DNA of 64,000 nucleotides, from the NCBI GenBank assembly GCA_902521465.1, contig CABYRL010000005.1, positions 26,864-90,863 on the forward strand. The letters run 5' to 3'. The translations under genes were made by a program, and so were the position numbers. Of this stretch, positions 17,008 to 22,990 are shown in pieces; position 1 is the first letter of the stretch; each line of letters begins with the position of its first letter. The notes below the pieces were generated by a model, which was given only the letters and a program-made list of their open reading frames with translations, did not search any database and was not told the origin of the DNA. The DNA comes from an uncultured Alphaproteobacteria bacterium. Its GTDB lineage: Bacteria > Pseudomonadota > Alphaproteobacteria > HIMB59.

Positions 17008-17205
17008 TTAGTTATCTGCTGAACAGGACATATCATTTCCACAACAGGTTGGAGATTTAATTTTACCGTGATCATTTGGGCACTTGGATATCTGCACTTC
17101 TGATCCATTTTCTAGCTTTAGCACATCATCAACCAAAGGCGCATCACATTTTCCACATGTTGCATTTACTGACATTCCACAATTTGAACATTCGTAAGTT
17201 GCCAT
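17008..17205 (-). CDS. Small zinc-ribbon protein, 65 aa
   Basis: CSNCGMSVNATCGKCDAPL (residues 6-24) has two CxxC pairs typical of a zinc ribbon. A second Cys set follows (KCPNDHGKIKSPTCCGNDM). The protein is soluble, with no signal peptide. No function is known to me; such proteins may bind nucleic acid or protein partners. A conserved marine-bacterial hypothetical is likely. Confidence 0.6.
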   Translation of the reverse strand: MATYECSNCGMSVNATCGKCDAPLVDDVLKLENGSEVQISKCPNDHGKIKSPTCCGNDMSCSADN

Positions 17206-17290
17206 TTTTTTTCCTATAATAAGATTCTATAAATTTAAAATGAAAATGAAATAAAATTATTTTCAATTATTAAAAGATTAGAGGTTATTA

Positions 17291-17662
17291 ATGACAAATT
17301 TTGAAAAAGTTAGGTTATTTATGAAAACATATGGTCAAGAGGTAAAAGATAAAGCTGGATTTAGTGACGCTAAGACTAACAAGTTGAGAATTGACCTTAT
17401 CAAAGAAGAATTAGAAGAATTAACTGAAGCAATGCAGGATGAAAATTTACTTGAGGTAGCAGATGCATTAACGGACATACTTTATGTCACTTATGGAGCC
17501 GGCCATGCTTTTGGTATTGATTTAGATAAGTGTTTTGAGGAAGTTCAAAACTCTAATATGAGCAAATTAGGTGAGGATGGAAAACCCATATATAACGAGG
17601 CTGGAAAAGTAATGAAAGGCCCAAATTATTTTAAACCAGACCTTTCAAAATATTTAAATTAA
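17291..17662 (+). CDS. MazG-like / phosphoribosyl-ATP pyrophosphohydrolase-type nucleotide pyrophosphohydrolase
   Basis: The 123-aa all-alpha protein has the family metal motif: KEELEELTEAM (KxxxEExE-like, about residues 39-48) and EVADALTDILYVTYG (ExxD, about 56-70). It lies in the PRA-PH/MazG superfamily (Pfam 01503-like). The tail KVMKGPNYFKPDL resembles phage and bacterial house-cleaning members. The substrate (PR-ATP or non-canonical NTP) cannot be told. It converges with the NTF2-like gene at 17663 with no gap. Confidence 0.75.
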   Translation: MTNFEKVRLFMKTYGQEVKDKAGFSDAKTNKLRIDLIKEELEELTEAMQDENLLEVADALTDILYVTYGAGHAFGIDLDKCFEEVQNSNMSKLGEDGKPIYNEAGKVMKGPNYFKPDLSKYLN

Positions 17663-17983
17663 TTACTTTGGCATATTTGTAGCACCAGTTTCTAAAGAAA
17701 AGATTTTACCATCTTTGAAAGTGAATACCGCCATAACTGCCTGTGTATTACCATCTGAAAAAGTTACAAATGAGTGCTCAATCCCAATTTCATCATTTTC
17801 ATAAATTATTCTAACCTTGTCTCTATTGATATCGTCGCTCATTGCCCACTGTATAACATCTTGTTTGGTTAAAACTTTTCCAGAGGCATGCATTGTGAAT
17901 TTATAATCATCATGAAGCACCTCATTCATTCCAGCTTCATCTTTATTCATAAAGACCTCATCGTATTTTTTTAATATTGACAT
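17663..17983 (-). CDS. NTF2-like / SnoaL-type small protein
   Basis: The 106-aa protein has the cone-shaped NTF2-like pattern: YDEVFMNKDEAGMNEVLHDD, then YKFTMHASGKVLTKQDVIQW, a beta-rich middle and FKDGKIFSLET. Members are enzymes or small-molecule binders; the activity is not predictable here. It follows a 100-aa gene on the same strand by 11 bp. Confidence 0.65.
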   Translation of the reverse strand: MSILKKYDEVFMNKDEAGMNEVLHDDYKFTMHASGKVLTKQDVIQWAMSDDINRDKVRIIYENDEIGIEHSFVTFSDGNTQAVMAVFTFKDGKIFSLETGATNMPK

Positions 17984-17994
17984 TTTTGATCCTT

Positions 17995-18297
17995 TTATTC
18001 GTCTAATGAGACTTGCGTTAATTCAAACAATTCAATGCTTTGTATACATTCATCATAAATTGGCTTCATCACTGGGTTAGTTCCTTTAACGATACCCATC
18101 ATTTCCTCTTCATTATGAACATGAACTTTAAACATGATACCGCTTTTATCAGGTAAAATTCCAGGAACTGTTTTTTCTACATGTGCTGCAGCTTTCCTCA
18201 TTGCCATCCCCTCTTCAGATTGAAAAAAAGCCATAAATTTTTCAAATTTACCCTCACCTTCTTTTAATCTACCAATTGCTAACATCATTTTTTCCAT
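17995..18297 (-). CDS. Conserved hypothetical protein, 100 aa
   Basis: The protein is soluble and acidic, starting MEKMMLAIGRLKEGEGKFEK, with a beta-alpha pattern (GIMFKVHVHNEEEM) compatible with a dimeric alpha-beta barrel-like fold. I do not recognise the family. It is upstream of, and probably co-transcribed with, the NTF2-like gene. Confidence 0.55.
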   Translation of the reverse strand: MEKMMLAIGRLKEGEGKFEKFMAFFQSEEGMAMRKAAAHVEKTVPGILPDKSGIMFKVHVHNEEEMMGIVKGTNPVMKPIYDECIQSIELFELTQVSLDE

Positions 18298-18433
18298 GAT
18301 TACACTCTCCTTTATTATTAGGTTTACTTTAGCTTATTATTTAAAAAAAAATTATTAATTTTTTATTAATACATTATGCAAATAAATCATAATTTAGTTT
18401 CATCCAGCATAATTCAAAGTCGTAATAACAATT

Positions 18434-18625
18434 ATGAAAACTATTTTTAAAATTGGTTCCAAAAGTCATACACTTAAATATCAAAGGAAAATGTCAGAGG
18501 GTGAAGTAAAAAAAATGAAATCCTTTGTTACATCTAAAGGCACAAAGATTGAAAAAACAGGTAAGTTCAAGATAATTGATATCAATGATCAGAAAGACTC
18601 TAGGACATACAAAATTACTCTATAA
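18434..18625 (+). CDS. Hypothetical protein, 63 aa
   Basis: The product is short and Lys-rich, starting MKTIFKIGSKSHTLKYQRKM, with alternating beta-strand character and no membrane segment. It lies at the edge of the ssrA-associated accessory region, 21 bp before the degenerate att-like site. It may be a cargo gene or the last chromosomal gene. No family is recognised. Confidence 0.4.
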   Translation: MKTIFKIGSKSHTLKYQRKMSEGEVKKMKSFVTSKGTKIEKTGKFKIIDINDQKDSRTYKITL

Positions 18626-18646
18626 AAGATTACAAACTTAATTAGA

Positions 18647-18663
18647 AGAGTGTTCTGTAGAAC
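18647..18663 (+). repeat. Degenerate candidate ssrA att copy (R0)
   Basis: AGAGTGTTCTGTAGAAC shares the 7-mer GTTCTGT and 11 of 17 positions with the core GGGGCGTTCTGTTGCCC. It could mark the far chromosomal boundary of the cassette row, or be chance. Confidence 0.25.
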
Positions 18664-19073
18664 GACTTTTAAAAATTAATTACAGACATAACTCACTAAG
18701 ACTTTTAAAATAGTATCATCTTTGACTTCAATCCATTCTGACTCCTCATTACCAACAAATGATGGTTCTCCTTCACCCATTGGTAATTTAAAGTAAAAAT
18801 CAGTTAAATATTTGAATTTTAGATTTTTACAATCTACTTCATGATGAATTATGCTAGATTTTTCTCCGTAATCATTAAAATCTGAATATTCATGCATTTT
18901 AATAAAAAAGATTTTATCTCCTTTTTGATTAATCGAATTTTTATCAATAAAGAAGATATTTCCCTCGTCAGTTTTAAGAATTTGTTCCCATTCAAATTCA
19001 GATGAAGAAGCATTTGAAATTCCAGAAAATAAAAAAATAAAAAAAATAAGTAATTTTTTCATAAAATATAAAA
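18664..19073. mobile_element. ssrA cassette 0 (surface-protein cargo)
   Basis: A roughly 0.4-kb unit between the doubtful site R0 and the clear repeat R1. It contains one gene on the minus strand. No iteron-type repeats are seen in it. Its status as a cassette depends on R0. Confidence 0.35.
18676..19062 (-). CDS. Secreted protein resembling surface-adhesin protein E domain
   Basis: The most likely start is the ATG at 19062 (MKKLLIFFIFLFSGISNASS), which gives a perfect signal peptide and a 128-aa product. An in-frame ATG 30 bp upstream would add residues read from the att repeat and spoil the signal peptide. The mature part has the pattern W-(x)n-G-(x)-FFIDKNSI, then KMHEYSDF and a DCKN, with a final Cys. 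This is like the small adhesin-E-type domains in secreted proteobacterial proteins. Assignment is by pattern only. Confidence 0.55.
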   Translation of the reverse strand: MKKLLIFFIFLFSGISNASSSEFEWEQILKTDEGNIFFIDKNSINQKGDKIFFIKMHEYSDFNDYGEKSSIIHHEVDCKNLKFKYLTDFYFKLPMGEGEPSFVGNEESEWIEVKDDTILKVLVSYVCN

Positions 19074-19090
19074 GGGGCGTTCTGTTGCCC
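19074..19090 (+). repeat. ssrA-derived att core, copy R1
   Basis: GGGGCGTTCTGTTGCCC, identical to the 3' end of the ssrA coding RNA at 22909-22925. It is followed to the right by cassette A. Confidence 0.85.
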
Positions 19091-19168
19091 ACAATAGATA
19101 ATCTAAACTGAAATATTCAGTAATATCAACATTAATATATTTACAAATTACAAAAAAATACACTTTAG

Positions 19169-19190
19169 TGTGTCAATAATGTGTCATAAT
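19169..19190 (+). repeat. TGTGTCA iterons, left end of cassette A
   Basis: TGTGTCAATAA (19169-19179) and TGTGTCATAAT (19180-19190) are tandem with an 11-bp period. Confidence 0.6.
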
Positions 19191-19235
19191 AATATTGAAT
19201 TTAAAATACTCTATAAATCTGATTAAATAATATTT

Positions 19236-20177
19236 ATGGTTTCAAGGTTAACTAAACAAAAAATTAGAGACATTTGGAAAACTGAGGACAAAGAATTTAC
19301 ACCATGGTTAGTTCAGAATATAGCCTTACTTAATGAGGACCTTGGTTTAAATATTCAAGATCCTGAGAGTGAGAAAAAATTAGATACCTTTAAAGTTGAT
19401 ATTGTGGCCGAGGATGATCAAGGAAAAGTTGTAATTGAAAATCAATTTGAAAAATCTGATCATGATCATTTAGGTAAATTATTGACTTATATAAGCAATG
19501 TAGAAAATACTAAAAAGGCAATATGGATAGTAGAGGATGCTAAACCTGAGCATCACAGAGCAATAGAGTGGCTGAATGCTAACATTAAGACTTGTTTATT
19601 CTTTTTAGTAAAAATTCAAGTTTTCAAAATAAAAGATAGTGAACCTGGGGCTCAATTTTTTTTATTATCAGGACCAGATGAAAATATTACGACTGTTGGT
19701 AAAATAAAAGAAGAGGACTCAGAAAGAGAGAAAATTAAACATAATTTTTGGTCCCTATTTTATGAAAGACTGAAAGATAAAAGTAGTATTTATGATAACA
19801 CTTCACCAAAAGGAAGAAACTACATGAGCATCAGTGCAGGAATTAGAGGAGTAGGCTTTAATGTTGCAGCGATGAATAATTCTGCACAGGTTGAAATTTA
19901 CATTGATCGGGGAAAGGATGAAGGAAAAGAGGTAAATTTAAAAATATTTAATGAATTGGAAAAACAAAAAGCAGAAATTGAAAAAAATTTTGGTAACAAA
20001 TTAGAGTGGGAAAGACTTGATGGCTCAAGGGCATGCAGGATAAAATTTAAATCTGATATTGGAGGTTTTAAGGACCCTGATACTTGGGATCGTGTTCATG
20101 AATTTTTAGTAGATAATTTAATTAAACTTGAGAATTCATTTAAAAAGCATGTTACTGGCTTGAATAAATTTTTATAA
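19236..20177 (+). CDS. DUF4268-type protein with PD-(D/E)XK-like nuclease N-terminal domain
   Basis: The product is 313 aa. The N-terminal half (about residues 40-120) has a nuclease-like pattern: DTFKVDIVAEDDQGKVVIEN followed by QFEKSDHDHLGKLLTY, that is D, then E-x-Q in the position of the (D/E)xK motif. The C-terminal half (about 165-305) matches the DUF4268 pattern, with FWSLFYERL, then MSISAGIRG and WERLDGSRACRI. Such proteins are found as stand-alone genes in defence islands and are suspected restriction-like nucleases. It is the sole gene of cassette A. Activity is inferred. Confidence 0.75.
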   Translation: MVSRLTKQKIRDIWKTEDKEFTPWLVQNIALLNEDLGLNIQDPESEKKLDTFKVDIVAEDDQGKVVIENQFEKSDHDHLGKLLTYISNVENTKKAIWIVEDAKPEHHRAIEWLNANIKTCLFFLVKIQVFKIKDSEPGAQFFLLSGPDENITTVGKIKEEDSEREKIKHNFWSLFYERLKDKSSIYDNTSPKGRNYMSISAGIRGVGFNVAAMNNSAQVEIYIDRGKDEGKEVNLKIFNELEKQKAEIEKNFGNKLEWERLDGSRACRIKFKSDIGGFKDPDTWDRVHEFLVDNLIKLENSFKKHVTGLNKFL

Positions 20178-20190
20178 AAATAATTCTCAG

Positions 20191-20212
20191 TGTGTCATAG
20201 CTGTGTCAAACA
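20191..20212 (+). repeat. TGTGTCA iterons, right end of cassette A
   Basis: TGTGTCATAGC (20191-20201) and TGTGTCAAACA (20202-20212) are tandem with an 11-bp period. They are the same word as at the left end of this cassette. Confidence 0.6.
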
Positions 20213-20266
20213 ACTTGTTTGTTTCTAAAAAGAGTTGATAGTTTTTGTTAAAAGGAAGTTTAGAGA

Positions 20267-20283
20267 GGGGCGCTCTGTTTCCT
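20267..20283 (+). repeat. ssrA-derived att core, copy R2 (variant)
   Basis: GGGGCGCTCTGTTTCCT is close to the ssrA core but diverges in its right half. It shares the TTTCCTAAC end with R3. Confidence 0.75.
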
Positions 20284-20297
20284 AACTAAATTGCCCT

Positions 20298-20380
20298 AAG
20301 TCGCAGTATATAACAACTTTTTAAAACTGTATGCATAAACTGTATGCACTAATTTCTCGTTTTTGACGAATTTGCGACTT
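20298..20380. repeat. Inverted repeat AAGTCGCA/TGCGACTT beside R2
   Basis: AAGTCGCA (20298-20305) and TGCGACTT (20373-20380) are exact inverted repeats enclosing the iterons. The same pair lies beside R3, and the block ends with AAAGTATACAAATA (20392-20405) in both. Confidence 0.7.
20326..20348 (+). repeat. ACTGTATGCA iterons, left end of cassette B
   Basis: ACTGTATGCA occurs at 20326-20335 and 20339-20348 (13-bp period). Confidence 0.65.
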
Positions 20381-20432
20381 CTGTTTTTAATAAAGTATAC
20401 AAATAGGTCTGAATAAATGTTAAAGTTAATTT

Positions 20433-20948
20433 ATGATAAAAATTATTTTTTCATTCTTACTTGTATTTTCTTTTAATTCCTTTGCTTTAGATATTAGTTC
20501 TCCAGCATTTAATGACGGTGATAATATTCCTAAAAAATATGGATGTAAGTATAATGGAGGTAATAATATATCTATACCATTAGAGTTTTCAGATATTCCA
20601 GACGATGCAAAATCTCTTGCACTAATTATTGATGACCCTGATGCAATGAGTGTTGCTGGTAAAATATGGGTGCATTGGATTTTAGTAGATATACCAACAA
20701 ATACAAAAGAACTCAAAGAAGTTAAAGATGGAAAATTAGGTATCGGAAAAACTGGAAGAAATAGTAATGGTAGTAAAAATTATGGTGGACCCTGCCCACC
20801 CAACGGAGTTCATGTTTATAATATAAAAGTTTATGCCTTAAACATTGAAATAAACAAAAGTTTAGGCGAAATGACACAAAAAAAATTCGAAAAAAAATAT
20901 AAGAATGAAATTATTAGTTCATCTATGATTTCAGGAAAATATAAATAA
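20433..20948 (+). CDS. YbhB/YbcL-type Raf kinase inhibitor-like protein (PEBP family), exported
   Basis: The 171-aa protein has a signal peptide (residues 1-18, ending NSFALD). The bacterial PEBP pattern follows: FNDGDNIPKKYGC, then DDAKSLALIIDDPDA (the anion-pocket DPD), VHWILVDIP, and GPCPPNGVHVYNIKVYAL with the conserved PP-HxY. The family's biological role in bacteria is unclear. Such genes are normally chromosomal housekeeping genes; here it is the only gene of a mobile cassette. Confidence 0.9.
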   Translation: MIKIIFSFLLVFSFNSFALDISSPAFNDGDNIPKKYGCKYNGGNNISIPLEFSDIPDDAKSLALIIDDPDAMSVAGKIWVHWILVDIPTNTKELKEVKDGKLGIGKTGRNSNGSKNYGGPCPPNGVHVYNIKVYALNIEINKSLGEMTQKKFEKKYKNEIISSSMISGKYK

Positions 20949-20973
20949 TCTCTTCTTACTAAATTCCTTCTCT

Positions 20974-20996
20974 TTGATTCATCGCCTAGAATGAAA
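20974..20996 (+). repeat. 23-bp box shared by the right ends of cassettes B and C
   Basis: The box TTGATTCATCGCC...AGAATGAAA is identical to 22556-22578. In both places it sits a few bases before a triplet of iterons and about 90 bp before an att core. It is probably a binding site. Confidence 0.65.
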
Positions 20997-21002
20997 TTTC
21001 AA

Positions 21003-21035
21003 AGTGTCTGCTAAGTGTCTGCTAAAGTGTCTGCT
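21003..21035 (+). repeat. AGTGTCTGCT iterons (three), right end of cassette B
   Basis: Copies are at 21003-21012, 21014-21023 and 21026-21035, with starts spaced 11 then 12 bp. This is the same spacing as the ACTGTATGCA triplet at the end of cassette C. A single further copy lies to the right of R3 at 21142-21151. Confidence 0.7.
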
Positions 21036-21082
21036 CTTTAAAAATAAAAAAGTAAGAAGAAATAAAGGTTATTTAATTAAAA

Positions 21083-21099
21083 GGGGCGTTCTGTTTCCT
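21083..21099 (+). repeat. ssrA-derived att core, copy R3 (variant)
   Basis: GGGGCGTTCTGTTTCCT, like R2 in the right half. It is flanked on both sides by the same AGTGTCTGCT iteron word. Confidence 0.75.
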
Positions 21100-21113
21100 A
21101 ACACATCGTCCCT

Positions 21114-21183
21114 AAGTCGCACTATACAATGATTTTATAATAGTGTCTGCTCTGATTTCTTGTTTTTGACGAATTTGCGACTT
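21114..21183. repeat. Inverted repeat AAGTCGCA/TGCGACTT beside R3
   Basis: AAGTCGCA (21114-21121) pairs with TGCGACTT (21176-21183) and encloses the single AGTGTCTGCT copy (21142-21151). The block again ends with AAAGTATACAAATA (21193-21206), as beside R2. Confidence 0.7.
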
Positions 21184-21225
21184 CTGTTCGCAAAAGTATA
21201 CAAATAAGATTTTGTTTATGTTAAG

Positions 21226-21753
21226 TTGAAACATTTGAAAAGCAATTTAGAGAAACTTTCTGTAGAAGAATTAGTACAATTATTATCTCCTTCATCTGAT
21301 GTAGTAAAAGAACTCTACAAAAGAAATGTTCTAAGAACTAAAAATACTGTAGGAGAATTAGGCGAATATTTTGCAATTAAATTTTACAATAAGATCGATA
21401 AAAATAAATATGAAGTTAGTAAAAAATTACCCAATTTAACATTAGCAGGGGAGACAACTAAAAATGTTGATGCTCTTAGTAGGGAAGGGAAAATCTACAG
21501 TATAAAGTGTATTTCATCCGCCCCTAGTACTACTGGATCTTTTTGGGATCCCGAGTCTATAAAATCAAATAAAAAAACTTTTGATTTTTTAGTAATTGTC
21601 GTACTAGATGACACATGGAATGTTGATAGAATACTCGAATTATCATGGGAAGATTTTTTTGAAAATAAAATGTTTAATAAGAGAATGAATAACTTCAATA
21701 TAAGAGTAACAAAAAAACTGATGAAGAAATTTACAATAATTTCTAAGAAATAG
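21226..21753 (+). CDS. Restriction-endonuclease-like protein (PD-(D/E)XK type)
   Basis: The 175-aa protein has an N-terminal helical part, then GELGEYFAIKFYNK (about residues 44-57). The core TTKNVDALSREGKIYSIKCI follows, resembling D-(x)n-(E/S)xK of restriction-like nucleases: Asp in NVDA and Lys in YSIKC. The start is TTG at 21226; the ATG just upstream is out of frame. The following gene, 42 bp downstream, encodes an HNH nuclease, so the pair may act together in defence. The nuclease call is by motif only. Confidence 0.55.
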   Translation: MKHLKSNLEKLSVEELVQLLSPSSDVVKELYKRNVLRTKNTVGELGEYFAIKFYNKIDKNKYEVSKKLPNLTLAGETTKNVDALSREGKIYSIKCISSAPSTTGSFWDPESIKSNKKTFDFLVIVVLDDTWNVDRILELSWEDFFENKMFNKRMNNFNIRVTKKLMKKFTIISKK

Positions 21754-21795
21754 TTTAAAGTGGCAAAATTGTCTTGGTTGAGTTAATTTTGTCAA

Positions 21796-22527
21796 ATGAA
21801 AAATAGGTTCACTAGAAAAAGTAGAACGGAAAGAAGTCACATCCCAAAAAATTTCAAAAAAGAAATTTTTGAAAGAGATAGATATATTTGTATTTATTGT
21901 AAAAAAAATTTGGATAATAAAAATGAAAAACCAACTTTGGATCATTTAATACCTATATCTAATCATTCTGGACTTAATGAAAAAACTAATTTTGTGACAT
22001 CTTGTTTGAGTTGTAATCAAAAAAAAGCAAGTATTCCTATTAAGGAATTTGCAAAAAATATTAATATAGATTTAAAAGACTTACCAATAACTGGAGATTT
22101 AATAATTGATAATACTGATTTACCTAAGCAAATTAGGCAGATAAGAAAAGAATTATTTGAAAAAATAAGAAATGAAGAATTATTAATTGGAGGTAGAAAA
22201 TCTCAAAAAAAAATTGAAAAAAAATATAGAGAAAATTTAACCAATTCTAAATTAGGTCAAGATCTTAAAAATAAATTTCCAACATTACCTGGTCCAGTTA
22301 GAACGATGATACCAGAAATAGAAACTATTGTTTCTAATAAAAATGATTTTAATTTATTAGTTGAACTTGCAAAATCTGCAAATACAAGAAATCTTATAGG
22401 AACTATTATAACAAAAAATTGTAATGTAATGGATACGTTAATCAATATTACCAAAAAAAGTAATGATAAGTCTTTGGTCAAAAGAATTAATTTTGCAATT
22501 GCAAGATTCAAAAAAATACAAAGTTAA
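21796..22527 (+). CDS. HNH endonuclease
   Basis: The 243-aa protein has a clear N-terminal HNH domain (about residues 20-75): ERDRYICIYCKKNLDN, then TLDHLIPIS (the D-H of the motif), CLSCNQKKAS (second CxxC) and a final helix. The zinc-binding CxxC pairs and the His are intact. The remaining 170 residues are helical and unfamiliar, perhaps a specificity or sensor domain. It is the second gene of cassette C, downstream of a restriction-like gene. Confidence 0.8.
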   Translation: MKNRFTRKSRTERSHIPKNFKKEIFERDRYICIYCKKNLDNKNEKPTLDHLIPISNHSGLNEKTNFVTSCLSCNQKKASIPIKEFAKNINIDLKDLPITGDLIIDNTDLPKQIRQIRKELFEKIRNEELLIGGRKSQKKIEKKYRENLTNSKLGQDLKNKFPTLPGPVRTMIPEIETIVSNKNDFNLLVELAKSANTRNLIGTIITKNCNVMDTLINITKKSNDKSLVKRINFAIARFKKIQS

Positions 22528-22555
22528 TTAAAATATAAAGATATTTCTATTCTAA

Positions 22556-22578
22556 TTGATTCATCGCCTAGAATGAAA
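22556..22578 (+). repeat. 23-bp box, right end of cassette C (copy of 20974-20996)
   Basis: Identical over 23 bp to the box in cassette B, placed the same way before the iteron triplet. Confidence 0.65.
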
Positions 22579-22584
22579 CTTTAG

Positions 22585-22617
22585 ACTGTATGCAAACTGT
22601 ATGCAAAACTGTATGCA
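22585..22617 (+). repeat. ACTGTATGCA iterons (three), right end of cassette C
   Basis: Copies are at 22585-22594, 22596-22605 and 22608-22617, with starts spaced 11 then 12 bp. The word matches the left end of cassette B, not the left end of its own cassette. Confidence 0.7.
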
Positions 22618-22664
22618 ACTTGTTTTTCAAAAAGTGAGAGGAAATAATAACTTTTAATTAAAAA

Positions 22665-22681
22665 GGGGCGTTCTGTTGCCC
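22665..22681 (+). repeat. ssrA-derived att core, copy R4
   Basis: GGGGCGTTCTGTTGCCC, identical to the ssrA copy R5 and to R1. Confidence 0.85.
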
Positions 22682-22908
22682 GATAAACTATTTTGTTTTT
22701 TTCAACAAATATATATTTAAACCAATAGATATAAAAATTATTAACAAAACAACTATTAGTATCAGTACATTTATTCCTGTATAACCTAGTCCAGTTTTAT
22801 CACCTAAATAAATTAGTAAATCTACAGTACTATCAAAAATCCAATCTACCCAATCAATTCCACTATTAGCAACTGACTCGTAAATTCCTTTCTTGCTCAT
22901 AATTTAAG
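22682..22908. mobile_element. ssrA cassette D, 227 bp, single tiny gene
   Basis: The unit between R4 and R5 is almost entirely filled by one 213-bp gene. No iterons, box or inverted repeats are present, so it may be a remnant or a minimal passenger unit. Confidence 0.55.
22688..22900 (-). CDS. Small membrane protein, 70 aa, with GD-TG-GY-N motif
   Basis: An amphipathic N-terminus (DWVDWIFDSTVDLLIYL) leads to GDKTGLGYTGIN (residues 33-44). One long membrane helix (about 44-66) and a KKTK tail follow. The motif and layout match the 55-aa protein at 1882-2049 in the tRNA-Thr element. It begins 9 bp downstream of the ssrA att core on the same strand as ssrA. Function is unknown. Confidence 0.65.
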   Translation of the reverse strand: MSKKGIYESVANSGIDWVDWIFDSTVDLLIYLGDKTGLGYTGINVLILIVVLLIIFISIGLNIYLLKKTK

Positions 22909-22925
22909 GGGGCGTTCTGTTGCCC
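22909..22925 (+). repeat. att core R5 = 3' end of the ssrA coding RNA
   Basis: GGGGCGTTCTGTTGCCC on the + strand. On the minus strand it is the last part of the coding RNA, in a GGGGCG...CGCCCC stem. It is the functional target from which the other copies derive. Confidence 0.85.
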
Positions 22926-22957
22926 GGCCGCCCCAAAGCCGCGCTTACCTAATTAGA

Positions 22958-22990
22958 TTAAGCAGCGAGTGCTAATTCATTATCGTTAGC
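22958..22990 (-). other. ssrA: tmRNA proteolysis-tag reading frame
   Basis: Ten codons and TAA encode ANDNELALAA. With the alanine carried by tmRNA the tag is AANDNELALAA, close to the E. coli tag AANDENYALAA, including the LAA end seen by ClpXP. The resume codon is GCT at 22988-22990. Confidence 0.85.

Larger units (their letters stand above)
19091..20266. mobile_element. ssrA cassette A (DUF4268 nuclease-like cargo)
   Basis: A 1.2-kb unit between R1 and R2 with one gene. TGTGTCA repeats, two at each end, are spaced 11 bp at both places. No recombinase is encoded. Matching repeat words at both ends are what one expects of an intact integrated element using a single arm-binding specificity. 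Confidence 0.65.
20284..21082. mobile_element. ssrA cassette B (PEBP-family cargo)
   Basis: A 0.8-kb unit between R2 and R3. Its left end has two ACTGTATGCA repeats; its right end has three AGTGTCTGCT repeats. The repeat words at the two ends do not match, and the neighbouring cassette C shows the reciprocal mismatch. No recombinase is encoded. Confidence 0.65.
21100..22664. mobile_element. ssrA cassette C (two nuclease-like genes)
   Basis: A 1.57-kb unit between R3 and R4. It has one AGTGTCTGCT copy at the left end, three ACTGTATGCA copies at the right end, the 23-bp box, and two co-directional genes. No recombinase is encoded. Confidence 0.65.

Noticed and set aside
19063..19092. N-terminal extension MGNRTPLLYF of the secreted protein
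   Set aside because: It is read through the att core R1 and would precede an otherwise perfect signal peptide, so the ATG at 19062 is preferred.
20426..20716. Minus-strand frame opposite the PEBP gene
   Set aside because: It is a shadow of the clearly conserved YbhB/YbcL gene.
20267..21206. Integron attC sites
   Set aside because: The inverted repeat and core do not show the GTTRRRY/RYYYAAC boxes, and no integron integrase is present. The cores match ssrA instead.
21643..22511. Minus-strand open frames opposite the HNH and restriction-like genes
   Set aside because: They are AT-rich antisense frames with no recognisable protein features, opposite well-supported genes.
18647..22925. CRISPR array
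   Set aside because: The repeats are 17 bp, few, and separated by 0.2-1.6 kb carrying genes; there are no cas genes.
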